DNA of 64,000 bases from positions 4,223 through 68,222 of the forward strand of contig CAYYQE010000006.1 of assembly GCA_964473745.1 (NCBI GenBank). Direction: 5' to 3'. The stretch is from JABJMC01 sp964473745 (lineage in GTDB: Bacteria > Patescibacteriota > Gracilibacteria > UBA1369 > UBA12473). Numbering within the stretch: the first letter of the stretch is position 1; every line of letters starts with the position of its first letter. Below, one piece after another: positions 51,006-58,333 of the stretch. The translations under genes and the position numbers were made by a program. The notes below the pieces were generated by a model. It was not told the DNA's origin. It saw only the letters and a list, made by a program, of their open reading frames with translations, and made no database searches.

Positions 51006-51926
51006 ATGTCACCAGGAACACCGGCCGAAGACACCCCAATAGAGGAACCTCAAGTTGCGGGTTCGCCAGATGCTCCAACTGCGGAGGCGCCCGATCAAAC
51101 TGAAGTCCCAGCTCCAGCCCCAGAAGGAGAGCCTTCTCAAGATGGAGGCGTACTTGTGGAAGGCCCGTGGCCACCAATAGATGCACAAGATGTCCAAGAT
51201 AAGCTGGATAGAGTTACAACAGAGATAGAAAGACCGGGCTCAACTCGCGAAAATGCTATTAGAGTAGCTAATCTTTCGGGGCAGTTAGAAGTTAGTGAAA
51301 GTATTGGTGGGCAATTTGTTCAGGGAAGAATGGCAGAGTGGAACGGCATGAGTCTGGCTGATCAACGTAGTAAGCTACGTTTAGACAGAAGTTTGCCAGG
51401 AAAGATTGTGGCATTTTTGGCCGGAAGTTGTTTGGCAACAAAGCTTCCTTATATTTGGGGAGATATTCAAGAAACTATGTATGCCACTTTGCTTTATGCC
51501 GGGATGGTACAGTTTAAATTAGATGAAGTTCCGGAAGCGGAATGGACAGCTTTGCGTGATGAACTTACCCAAGATGGACAGGCACCAACCGAGGAAGCCT
51601 TGCGCTTTGCAATGAATGAAAAGATGATTCAAGAAGGCCCTTATGCTAGTGATGCCGAGCGTGAATATATTGCGGGGGTTTTGATATTTATTTGTGAGTG
51701 GTTTGGAAAAGCAGATTCTAAATTATTGCTTTTGCTTCAGATGTTTAAGCCAGTAATTGCTGGTAAAGCGTATAGCCGAGACGTTGCTACGGAATCACGA
51801 AATATTCGTCATAATCCTTCAGAGGAATATGATCAAGTTCGCCAGGAGATAGCAGCAAAAGATGCGGCTGAAGCTCAACAAAAGTTGGATCCTCCACAAC
51901 CAATAGTTGGAGAGGAGTCTGCCTAA
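51006..51926 (+). CDS. Orphan protein, paralogue of the previous gene (306 aa)
   Basis: Not recognised; a tandem paralogue of the 49948 product. Shared landmarks are FVQGRMAEWNGMSLADQ, ATLLYAGMVQFKLDE, LRFAMNEKMIQEG and VATESRNIRHNPSEEYDQV, in the same order and spacing. The first about 60 residues are Pro/Glu/Ala-rich and low-complexity, different from the Pro/Gly-rich arm of its sister. The tail also ends in a disordered AEAQQKLDPPQP stretch. A hairpin at 51944-51976 follows the stop. Confidence 0.72.
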   Translation: MSPGTPAEDTPIEEPQVAGSPDAPTAEAPDQTEVPAPAPEGEPSQDGGVLVEGPWPPIDAQDVQDKLDRVTTEIERPGSTRENAIRVANLSGQLEVSESIGGQFVQGRMAEWNGMSLADQRSKLRLDRSLPGKIVAFLAGSCLATKLPYIWGDIQETMYATLLYAGMVQFKLDEVPEAEWTALRDELTQDGQAPTEEALRFAMNEKMIQEGPYASDAEREYIAGVLIFICEWFGKADSKLLLLLQMFKPVIAGKAYSRDVATESRNIRHNPSEEYDQVRQEIAAKDAAEAQQKLDPPQPIVGEESA

Positions 51927-51934
51927 GAAGTCAG

Positions 51935-51976
51935 TTAACTAAAAAGAGGCGCCGTGCTATAATGCCGGCGCTTCTT
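51935..51976 (+). promoter_or_regulatory. pyrD promoter inside a hairpin (terminator-promoter overlap)
   Basis: TTAACT (51935-51940), 17-base spacer, TGC-TATAAT (51958-51963, extended -10). The -10 is exactly in the loop of an 11-bp hairpin AAGAGGCGCCG (51944-51954) / CGGCGCTTCTT (51966-51976), which probably also ends the upstream transcript. The pyrD ATG is at 51990. Confidence 0.7.
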
Positions 51977-51989
51977 TAGTACGCAAAAT

Positions 51990-52928
51990 ATGGACCTTTC
52001 GATAACTTACGCCAATGTTCACTTCCCAAATCCAATTGTTTTGGCTTCTGGGGTTTTGGGAGTGACTGGGAATTCATTAAAAAATGTAGTTGAAAATGGA
52101 GCGGGTGGCGTGACCACTAAATCGATTTGGTTAGAAGAGCATTTGGGTCATCCGAATCCTACAATGATGGGGAATGAGCATTTTTTTGTGAATGCCGTTG
52201 GATTGCCTGACGCTGGAATTGATAAGGCGCATGAAGAGGTTGGAACATATTTGGATTGGCATGGTTCACAAGAGGTGAAAGCACCATTAATTGCCAGTAT
52301 TGTGGCTGGGAAAATCACGGATTTTGGGGAAATAAGTGAGAAAATCGCGGAACTTAAACCACATTTAATTGAAGTTAATATTTCTTGTCCGAATGTGGAG
52401 GATGAACTAGGAAAACCGTTTGCCTGCGATATGAATCAGGCCGCTGAAGTGACGAAAATTGTTAAAAAACGCACGAATGGTGAATATCCGGTGGTGGTGA
52501 AATTGTCGCCAAATGTAAATAATTTAGCTGAGATTGCGAAGAGTGTGGAGGATGCGGGCGCGGATGGATTAACCGCGTTTAATACTTTTGGGCCGGGCAT
52601 GGTGATAGACGTAGATACAGCGCAGCCTGTGTTGGCGAATAAAGTTGGTGGTGTATCTGGGCCAGGTTTGAAACCGTTGGTTGTGAAAGGAATTTATGAT
52701 TTGTATGAGGCCGTTAAAATTCCAATTATTGGGACGGGAAGTGTGTTAACTGGGCGTGATGCGATTGAATTAATGATGGCTGGAGCCACGTTGATTGGCG
52801 TGGGGACAGCGGTTTATTATCGTGGGAATGAGGTGTTTGGTAAAATCGCGCGTGAGATGAAAGAGTGGTGTGAGGAGAATGATGTGGTTGATATTTCTGA
52901 AATCGTGGGGCGCGCCCACAAAGTTTAA
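51990..52928 (+). CDS. pyrD: Dihydroorotate dehydrogenase, catalytic subunit (class 1B type)
   Basis: 312 residues, FMN-dependent TIM barrel oxidising dihydroorotate to orotate. Family features are NPIVLASGVLGVTGNSLKNV, the Cys-containing NISCPNVEDE active-site loop, VVVKLSPNVNNLAEIAKSVEDAGADGLTAFNT, GGVSGPGLKPL and the FMN-phosphate loop IPIIGTGSVLTGRDAIELMMAGATLIGVGTA. The pyrK gene directly downstream supports class 1B (NAD-linked) use. This is a soluble enzyme, not the quinone-linked membrane class 2. Confidence 0.96.
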   Translation: MDLSITYANVHFPNPIVLASGVLGVTGNSLKNVVENGAGGVTTKSIWLEEHLGHPNPTMMGNEHFFVNAVGLPDAGIDKAHEEVGTYLDWHGSQEVKAPLIASIVAGKITDFGEISEKIAELKPHLIEVNISCPNVEDELGKPFACDMNQAAEVTKIVKKRTNGEYPVVVKLSPNVNNLAEIAKSVEDAGADGLTAFNTFGPGMVIDVDTAQPVLANKVGGVSGPGLKPLVVKGIYDLYEAVKIPIIGTGSVLTGRDAIELMMAGATLIGVGTAVYYRGNEVFGKIAREMKEWCEENDVVDISEIVGRAHKV

Positions 52929-52944
52929 TTTTAAAAAAATAATT

Positions 52945-53757
52945 ATGACTTGTTCTCGTGACGATATCCCCAAAACAGTAAAAATTCTGGACATTAAATC
53001 CGAGAATCCATTTGTGAAAACTTTTACTTTGGATATTTCGGTGGGGGCGGTTCCGGGGCAGTTTGTGATGATTTGGATTCCGCGTTTAAATGAAAAACCT
53101 TTTTCCGTGGCTTTTGATGATGGGAATGAATTACAGATTGCAATTGCGGCGGTGGGGGAGTTTTCTAATGCGATGCATAAGTTAAAAGTGGGTGATAAAG
53201 TTGGAGTTCGGGGACCATATGGAAAATTGTTTGAATATGAAGATGGCGAGCATTTAGCTGTGATTGGAGGTGGTTATGGGGCGGCGCCGCTTTATTTCCT
53301 CGCACACGAGGCTGTAAATCGTGGTTGTAAGGTGGAATTTGTGGTTGGCGCGCGTAATGCCGAGAATTTGTTATTTTTGGATCGGGCCGGGATGCTGGCG
53401 GATACCAATGTTCACGTCGCTACTGACGATGGTAGTGAAGGTTATAAAGGTTATAATGTGCCACTCCTCGAAAAATTAATGGATGAGGGCCTAAAAGTTG
53501 ATCGAATGTTAACCGTGGGGCCAGAAATGATGATGATAGCGGTTTCGGAATTGTGCTTGAAAAACGATATCACGTGTCAGGTGAGCGTGGAGCGCTACAT
53601 GAAATGCGGATTTGGAGTTTGTGGCCAATGTGCGATTGATGACAGTGGCATGCCAACTTGTTTAAAAGGCCCGGTTATGGATCATAAATTAGCTAGAGAA
53701 CAGGTTGAATTTGGCAAATACCATCGGGATAGAGTGGGGAGAAAGCAGGAGTTTTAG
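52945..53757 (+). CDS. pyrK: Dihydroorotate dehydrogenase electron-transfer subunit
   Basis: About 270 residues from the ATG at 52945; an earlier in-frame ATG lies inside pyrD. An FAD-binding barrel (PGQFVMIWIPRLNEKPFSVA, about 38-57), an NAD-binding Rossmann part with AVIGGGYGAAPLYFLA, and the C-terminal [2Fe-2S] cysteines C-x4-C-x2-C-x9-C in KCGFGVCGQCAIDDSGMPTC. It passes electrons from PyrD to NAD+. The gene lies 16 bases after pyrD, as expected for class 1B pairs. Confidence 0.95.
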   Translation: MTCSRDDIPKTVKILDIKSENPFVKTFTLDISVGAVPGQFVMIWIPRLNEKPFSVAFDDGNELQIAIAAVGEFSNAMHKLKVGDKVGVRGPYGKLFEYEDGEHLAVIGGGYGAAPLYFLAHEAVNRGCKVEFVVGARNAENLLFLDRAGMLADTNVHVATDDGSEGYKGYNVPLLEKLMDEGLKVDRMLTVGPEMMMIAVSELCLKNDITCQVSVERYMKCGFGVCGQCAIDDSGMPTCLKGPVMDHKLAREQVEFGKYHRDRVGRKQEF

Positions 53758-53777
53758 AGCAGATGTGACATTTAAGT

Positions 53778-53805
53778 TTGACTTTATTTAAAAAACAAGT
53801 ATAGT
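53778..53805 (+). promoter_or_regulatory. Sigma70-type promoter for the 53875 gene block
   Basis: TTGACT (53778-53783), 16-base spacer, TATAGT (53800-53805). It has a roughly 60-base leader before the ATG at 53875 and probably drives the following four orphans. Confidence 0.75.
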
Positions 53806-53874
53806 TCTTTCCAAAACAAAAATATTTGCATCCGCCCCAAATGTATTTATTTGTATTTTTAAACCATATTTATT

Positions 53875-54750
53875 ATGAATACACCAAGGGCGGCACTGAC
53901 CGCATTAGTAGTGGCCGCAACCCCCATGACTGCCGAAGCGGCAGATGTTACAGGGCGCGATCTTTTGAGCGCTCAATGTGATTTTCCGGAAGGGGCTAAC
54001 TTGCGTCAGTTGGATGCTTGGGCGCAAGAGTTAGATGGTAATTTAGATGCGGTTGAAGCGACTCCGGAAGCAGAAAATGATTCATATCAAAGGTATGCTG
54101 AAGCGCGGGCCGAAGGGAACAGAAAGATTTTTTTGGAAGAATTAGGAGTGGTTCAGATAGAATTAGGATCGATTGTTGCTGGTGCGAATAAATTACTTGA
54201 AGGCATTTCTGTTGATGAGCAGATAGAGGCTTTTGCTGAGGGTGGTGACCTAAGGGGGACACTAAGCGGTTTAATGGGAAAACTAGTAGCGCAAGAGGCA
54301 GAGATAATTGCTTTAGAAAGAAGTCGACAATCTTTGAATTCAAGTTTAATTATTTCAACTGCGGACCTTATGGCTGTTCAAATGGGGGCGGCCTACACTC
54401 GTTGGAGTGAAAAAAACAATATTACTTGTCCGGGTGATGCTCAGCTAAGTTTAATGCATCATGGGACTGTAACTCCGCCGGATGGATGGGATGCTCCTAC
54501 GGGTTTTGCTATTGCCGAGTCAAGTCCGGCCAGAGATGGATACTCGGTGCGAAGTATGGAAATATCATTGGATGGAATTCTTATTGAAGAGGCTGCAAGT
54601 GAAGCGGCTGCTGAACGGAAAAGAATAAGAGCTATGATGCTTTTTCAAGAAATGGTGGGGTATGTAAATACAGGTGTGTTAGAGCTTTCGGCACGAGCAC
54701 AAACGCTAGAAGAGGAGGTTAGCGCTTATGAAATAAGACAGGCTCAATAA
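53875..54750 (+). CDS. Secreted orphan protein (291 aa)
   Basis: Not recognised. A signal peptide is clear (MNTPRAALTALVVAATPMTA, likely cut after AEA near residue 22). The mature part is alpha-helical and rich in Glu, Ala and Leu, with two coiled-coil-like stretches (about 85-155 and 235-285) around a central region with Gly, Pro and a Cys. It is the first of four consecutive orphans and is followed after 12 bases by the next gene. Confidence 0.7.
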   Translation: MNTPRAALTALVVAATPMTAEAADVTGRDLLSAQCDFPEGANLRQLDAWAQELDGNLDAVEATPEAENDSYQRYAEARAEGNRKIFLEELGVVQIELGSIVAGANKLLEGISVDEQIEAFAEGGDLRGTLSGLMGKLVAQEAEIIALERSRQSLNSSLIISTADLMAVQMGAAYTRWSEKNNITCPGDAQLSLMHHGTVTPPDGWDAPTGFAIAESSPARDGYSVRSMEISLDGILIEEAASEAAAERKRIRAMMLFQEMVGYVNTGVLELSARAQTLEEEVSAYEIRQAQ

Positions 54751-54762
54751 TTTTTTTTAGTT

Positions 54763-55401
54763 ATGCCAGCAGATTTACCAAGGCAAGACAGGACAAATGA
54801 TTTAGTTGTTCGTTATAGTAACGAAACAGATAGTTTTTCTGAAGTTCAAGGCTCAAGAGAGGCAGAGACAGTTTGGGGTCTTATTGAGCGGTTGAGTGCC
54901 GCAATTCAACACATTGAAAAGAAATATCATTTGGATCTTAAGAGAGGACTTGGAGTAGCGGATGGCGATTTAAGGGAAGAGCATGTCCAAGTTCAGGAAG
55001 AGCACATTGTAGCAGACCTTGAAGTGCAAGATTTGCTTACCTTTAGAGAGGATTTGTCTGAAGGTCACGTTAGACAGCATTTAGTAAATGCCATGTGGTG
55101 TTATCGATATAATGGAGAAAAAATGAAAAGTCAGGCTGATTGGGATGATTTTTATAGAAATGGAGTAAGAGGAGAAGAACCTAATCTCAGTAAGGCCGAA
55201 CGGGCTTTAATCGATGCACTTACTCGAGCGGCCTCTACAGCGCGCGGTAGGAATACATTTGCTCATAATGTGCGAGCTAAAAGAGCTGAGTTATTAGAGG
55301 CATTGTTGGTATTGGATAAGGAGCATAAATGGGGAGGTTTAACAGCTCTAGTGGAGGGAGTGGAGAGGAATCTTTCTGCCTTAATTGATGATTTGAATTA
55401 A
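54763..55401 (+). CDS. Orphan protein (212 aa)
   Basis: Not recognised. 212 residues, soluble, highly charged and helical (IQHIEKKYHLDLKRGLGVAD, EEHVQVQEEHIVADLEVQDL). Only one Cys and no signal peptide, so it is cytosolic. It sits 12 bases after the secreted orphan and 1 base before the next gene, within a tight four-gene run. Confidence 0.68.
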   Translation: MPADLPRQDRTNDLVVRYSNETDSFSEVQGSREAETVWGLIERLSAAIQHIEKKYHLDLKRGLGVADGDLREEHVQVQEEHIVADLEVQDLLTFREDLSEGHVRQHLVNAMWCYRYNGEKMKSQADWDDFYRNGVRGEEPNLSKAERALIDALTRAASTARGRNTFAHNVRAKRAELLEALLVLDKEHKWGGLTALVEGVERNLSALIDDLN

Positions 55402-55402
55402 T

Positions 55403-55954
55403 ATGAACACACCACAAGAACGCGGCCCAGATCCAGATGACGCAGTTTTTACTCGGCTTCAGTTAGACAGGGACGAGCGATTTGTGGATCATGTTGGAGA
55501 GCGCGGCGGAAATGCGGCAGGGAGTTATGAGGAAAGGAAGGGAATATTGGAGAGACTTTTGTGGTGGATGGAGAGTTTTATGCGCGAGTATTTAGAGGCT
55601 CCATTGCCAAAAAAAACTTTAGAAAAATGGTTGGAAAATGGATTTTCGAATAATCCGGAAATTCATAAATTTTTAAGTTTTAGTAAGATTGATCCGGAGG
55701 TCATGCTTTCTTATATTGAGCAGGCGGCCGTATGTGCTGATCTGCTTTTGGGGGATAAAGGGCCAAAGGCGATTGATAATGTTGCGGAGGCTTTTTTGCG
55801 TGAAGGGGTGAAACAGGAGGTGCCTGAGTATTGGAAAGGGACAGTGAAGTTTATGGAAAAGACGGTAGCGCGTGCTTGTGCTATAAATCGTGAAGCGCAC
55901 GCTGCTAGGATGCGAGGAGTCATTGATCAAGTAACAGAACCTGATGAAACTTAG
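55403..55954 (+). CDS. Orphan protein (183 aa)
   Basis: Not recognised. 183 residues, helical, soluble. A conserved-looking Trp-rich stretch (RLLWWMESFMREYLEAP, about 50-66) and a central helix SYIEQAAVCADLLLGDKG are visible, but I cannot assign them. It starts 1 base after the previous stop and overlaps the next gene by 11 bases, so translation is coupled. Confidence 0.68.
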   Translation: MNTPQERGPDPDDAVFTRLQLDRDERFVDHVGERGGNAAGSYEERKGILERLLWWMESFMREYLEAPLPKKTLEKWLENGFSNNPEIHKFLSFSKIDPEVMLSYIEQAAVCADLLLGDKGPKAIDNVAEAFLREGVKQEVPEYWKGTVKFMEKTVARACAINREAHAARMRGVIDQVTEPDET

Positions 55955-56567
55955 TAATCTTCCAGTTAGGCCAGCTGATGAAAGCGGTGACGATCCAATT
56001 CAGGTGTTTGATTTAGAGAAAGGGAGTTTTTGTGAAGCGCCTCCTGTGCGCCGTACTCAAACTGCTGCCCTGCAATTGGAGGGAGTTAAATTAAGAGTGA
56101 AGCAGGTGATTGTTTATTTGCAGCAGCGTTTGGGTAGTGTGACAGATGCTAAATTGCATCAGATGTTAACTTTTGGAACGCCTTTTGATGATGACGATGT
56201 TTTAAGACAAGTTTTTGAGGAGGTTTTGGAGGGGCAGGAACCGGCTTTAGTTGATTTTTTGATGTTAATTGCCATAAGAGGGGAGGTTCTTTCGACGCAA
56301 GCTAAGATGGCTCAGATATTAATGCCCAAAGCTGGTGATTTATCGGCGCTTACTTTAGATCCAGAAAATTTGGCAATCTTGCCGGATGATATTACGCAAA
56401 TTTTGAGTGTGGCGGCCATGGATATAGAGGCGGCCACCAAGCCAGTGACTTCTCTAACAGGTCGTGAGTTTGATCCAGACACTCCTTTGCCAGCTGATAT
56501 AGCGGCTGGGTTACAAACTTTGACTGTTCTACAAGGAGGCACTGATCCTCAAGGCGACGAAAGCTAA
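55944..56567 (+). CDS. Orphan protein (207 aa)
   Basis: Not recognised. 207 residues, soluble and acidic, with no signal peptide. The middle is helical (LEGVKLRVKQVIVYLQQRLG, LVDFLMLIAIRGEVLSTQA) and the ends are low-complexity. It overlaps the previous gene by 11 bases and is the last of the four-gene orphan run, ending one base before the pyrE promoter. Confidence 0.68.
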   Translation: MKLSNLPVRPADESGDDPIQVFDLEKGSFCEAPPVRRTQTAALQLEGVKLRVKQVIVYLQQRLGSVTDAKLHQMLTFGTPFDDDDVLRQVFEEVLEGQEPALVDFLMLIAIRGEVLSTQAKMAQILMPKAGDLSALTLDPENLAILPDDITQILSVAAMDIEAATKPVTSLTGREFDPDTPLPADIAAGLQTLTVLQGGTDPQGDES

Positions 56568-56568
56568 G

Positions 56569-56597
56569 TTGTCTTTTTAGGTAAATCTCGCTATTAT
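56569..56597 (+). promoter_or_regulatory. pyrE promoter with overlapping inverted repeats
   Basis: TTGTCT (56569-56574), 17-base spacer, TATTAT (56592-56597). The -10 is flanked by CTCG/CGAG, and a 9-base outer repeat TTTTTAGGT/ACCTAAAAA spans about 56574-56620, so DNA or RNA could fold across the whole promoter and leader. Confidence 0.65.
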
Positions 56598-56622
56598 CGA
56601 GCCGAAATTTAACCTAAAAAAA

Positions 56623-57285
56623 ATGACAGATTTTTCTCGAGCAATTGCGGAGCGACTACTTGATATTGAGGCGGTGAAGGTCAAAATGGACCCGCCTTTT
56701 AACTGGACTTCGGGGATTCAATCTCCGGTTTATTGTGATAATCGTCGGCTTATTTCGTATCCAGATCATCGGAAAGCAGTAGTTATGGCCTGGAAAGAGT
56801 TGATTGAATCTAAGGTGGCGGCAGGAGAGATGGCAATGCCCGATGTTTTAGGAGGAACCGCGACCGCGGCGATTCCGTGGGCGGCGTTTTTGGCTTATGA
56901 AATGAATTTGCCAATGGTTTATATTCGTCCACAGAAAAAAGAGCACGGCGCTGGAAAACAGATTGAAGGAGACTTAAAACCAGGACAAAAAGTTTTGATT
57001 GTAGAAGATTTGATTTCGACCGGAGGAAGTAGTGTGGCGGCGGCTGAGGCGGTTCGTGAAGAAGGTCAGTGTGAAGTAACGGATATTTTTGCGATTGTTT
57101 CTTGGGAGCTAGCTAAGTCTGAGGCGCGGTTTGAGGAGGCGAAACTTAAGCTTACGAATTTGACGGGATTTACGGCCTTGATTGCTTTGGCGGCCGAGAT
57201 CGGTTCAATTAAACCAGAAGAAGAGGAAGTGGTGATGGAATTCAAAAAAGACCCGCCAACTTGGGCGGAGCGCGTGGGGATTTAA
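56623..57285 (+). CDS. pyrE: Orotate phosphoribosyltransferase
   Basis: 220 residues, a type I phosphoribosyltransferase joining orotate and PRPP to OMP. The PRPP-binding motif is VLIVEDLISTGGSS (near 127-140). The substrate loop FNWTSGIQSPVYCDNRRL and the flexible catalytic loop YIRPQKKEHGAGKQIEG are present. It uses PRPP made by Prs encoded earlier in the window. pyrF follows 18 bases downstream. Confidence 0.96.
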   Translation: MTDFSRAIAERLLDIEAVKVKMDPPFNWTSGIQSPVYCDNRRLISYPDHRKAVVMAWKELIESKVAAGEMAMPDVLGGTATAAIPWAAFLAYEMNLPMVYIRPQKKEHGAGKQIEGDLKPGQKVLIVEDLISTGGSSVAAAEAVREEGQCEVTDIFAIVSWELAKSEARFEEAKLKLTNLTGFTALIALAAEIGSIKPEEEEVVMEFKKDPPTWAERVGI

Positions 57286-57303
57286 TTTTTAAACGTATAA
57301 ACT

Positions 57304-58260
57304 ATGAATCAGGAAATAGATATTTCACTCGAGGCTGTCCCCGTAAAAAAAGGCCATTTTGGAGATCGGTTGATTGGCGCGATTAAGGAGAAAGGGAATC
57401 CGGTGTGTGTAGGATTGGATCCGCGATTGGAGCAAATTCCGGAATTTATTAAGAAAAAACAGGTTGAAAAATTTGGGGAAACTTTTGAGGCGGCGGCTAA
57501 TGCTTTTTTGGAATTTAATGTCGGGATTATTGATGCTGTGAGTGATATTGTGCCAGTGGTGAAGCCGCAGATTGCTTTTTATGAGCAGTATGGGTTTGCT
57601 GGGATTTGGGCTTATGAAGAAACTTGTAAATACGCGCAAGAAAAAGGGCTAATTGTGGTGGCTGATGCCAAAAGAAATGATATTGGGTCCACGGCTGAAG
57701 GATATGCGGGAGCTTTTTTGGGTGAGGTGGAGTTGTTTGGTGAAAAAATGGCTAGTTTAGATGCGGATGCGCTGACCGTGACGCCGTATTTGGGTTATGA
57801 CGGGATTAAGCCGTTTGTGAAGGCTTGTGATGAATATGGGAAAGGAATTTTTGTGCTAGTGAAGACTTCGAATCCTTCATCTGGGGATTTGCAGGATCAG
57901 ATGGTGAAAGATGGCCAGATGACGAATTACGCGCTAATGTCGCATTTAGTGGAAAGTTGGGGGTCAGATTTGGTAGGGGAATTAGGTTATAGTTCAGTGG
58001 GGGCTGTGGTAGGAGCCACGCATCCTAAACAAGCAGCGGAAATTCGTGAGATGTTGCCGCAGGCGATATTTCTTGTGCCTGGATATGGGGCGCAAGGGGG
58101 CGGCGCCCAAGATGTTCGTGCTTGCTTCAATAAGGACGGCCTCGGCGCGATTGTGAATTCATCGCGGGGCATAATTTTTGCCGGAGAGGATCAGGGGTAT
58201 GCCGAGGCGGCGCGCGCCGCTACCTTAGAAATGATTGCTGATTTGAAGACGATTTTTTAG
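57304..58260 (+). CDS. pyrF: Orotidine 5'-phosphate decarboxylase
   Basis: 318 residues, the longer type 2 OMP decarboxylase. It converts OMP to UMP and completes the pathway. Motifs: PVCVGLDPRLEQIP, VVKPQIAFYEQYG, the catalytic charged network VVADAKRNDIGSTAEGYA, DALTVTPYLGYD, FVLVKTSNPSSGD, and the phosphate-binding PGYGAQGGGAQD and NSSRGIIFA. No membrane or extra domain is present; the last gene of the pyr set in the window. Confidence 0.97.
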   Translation: MNQEIDISLEAVPVKKGHFGDRLIGAIKEKGNPVCVGLDPRLEQIPEFIKKKQVEKFGETFEAAANAFLEFNVGIIDAVSDIVPVVKPQIAFYEQYGFAGIWAYEETCKYAQEKGLIVVADAKRNDIGSTAEGYAGAFLGEVELFGEKMASLDADALTVTPYLGYDGIKPFVKACDEYGKGIFVLVKTSNPSSGDLQDQMVKDGQMTNYALMSHLVESWGSDLVGELGYSSVGAVVGATHPKQAAEIREMLPQAIFLVPGYGAQGGGAQDVRACFNKDGLGAIVNSSRGIIFAGEDQGYAEAARAATLEMIADLKTIF

Positions 58261-58280
58261 ACGTAACAGGGTAGTTAATC

Positions 58281-58308
58281 TTGACTTAGAGTGATTTTTT
58301 GGTATTGT
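58281..58308 (+). promoter_or_regulatory. Sigma70-type promoter for the hybrid kinase gene
   Basis: TTGACT (58281-58286), 16-base spacer, TATTGT (58303-58308), about 25 bases before the ATG at 58334. Confidence 0.7.
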
Positions 58309-58333
58309 TTCTTCTTAGAATTAAATTTTTTAA

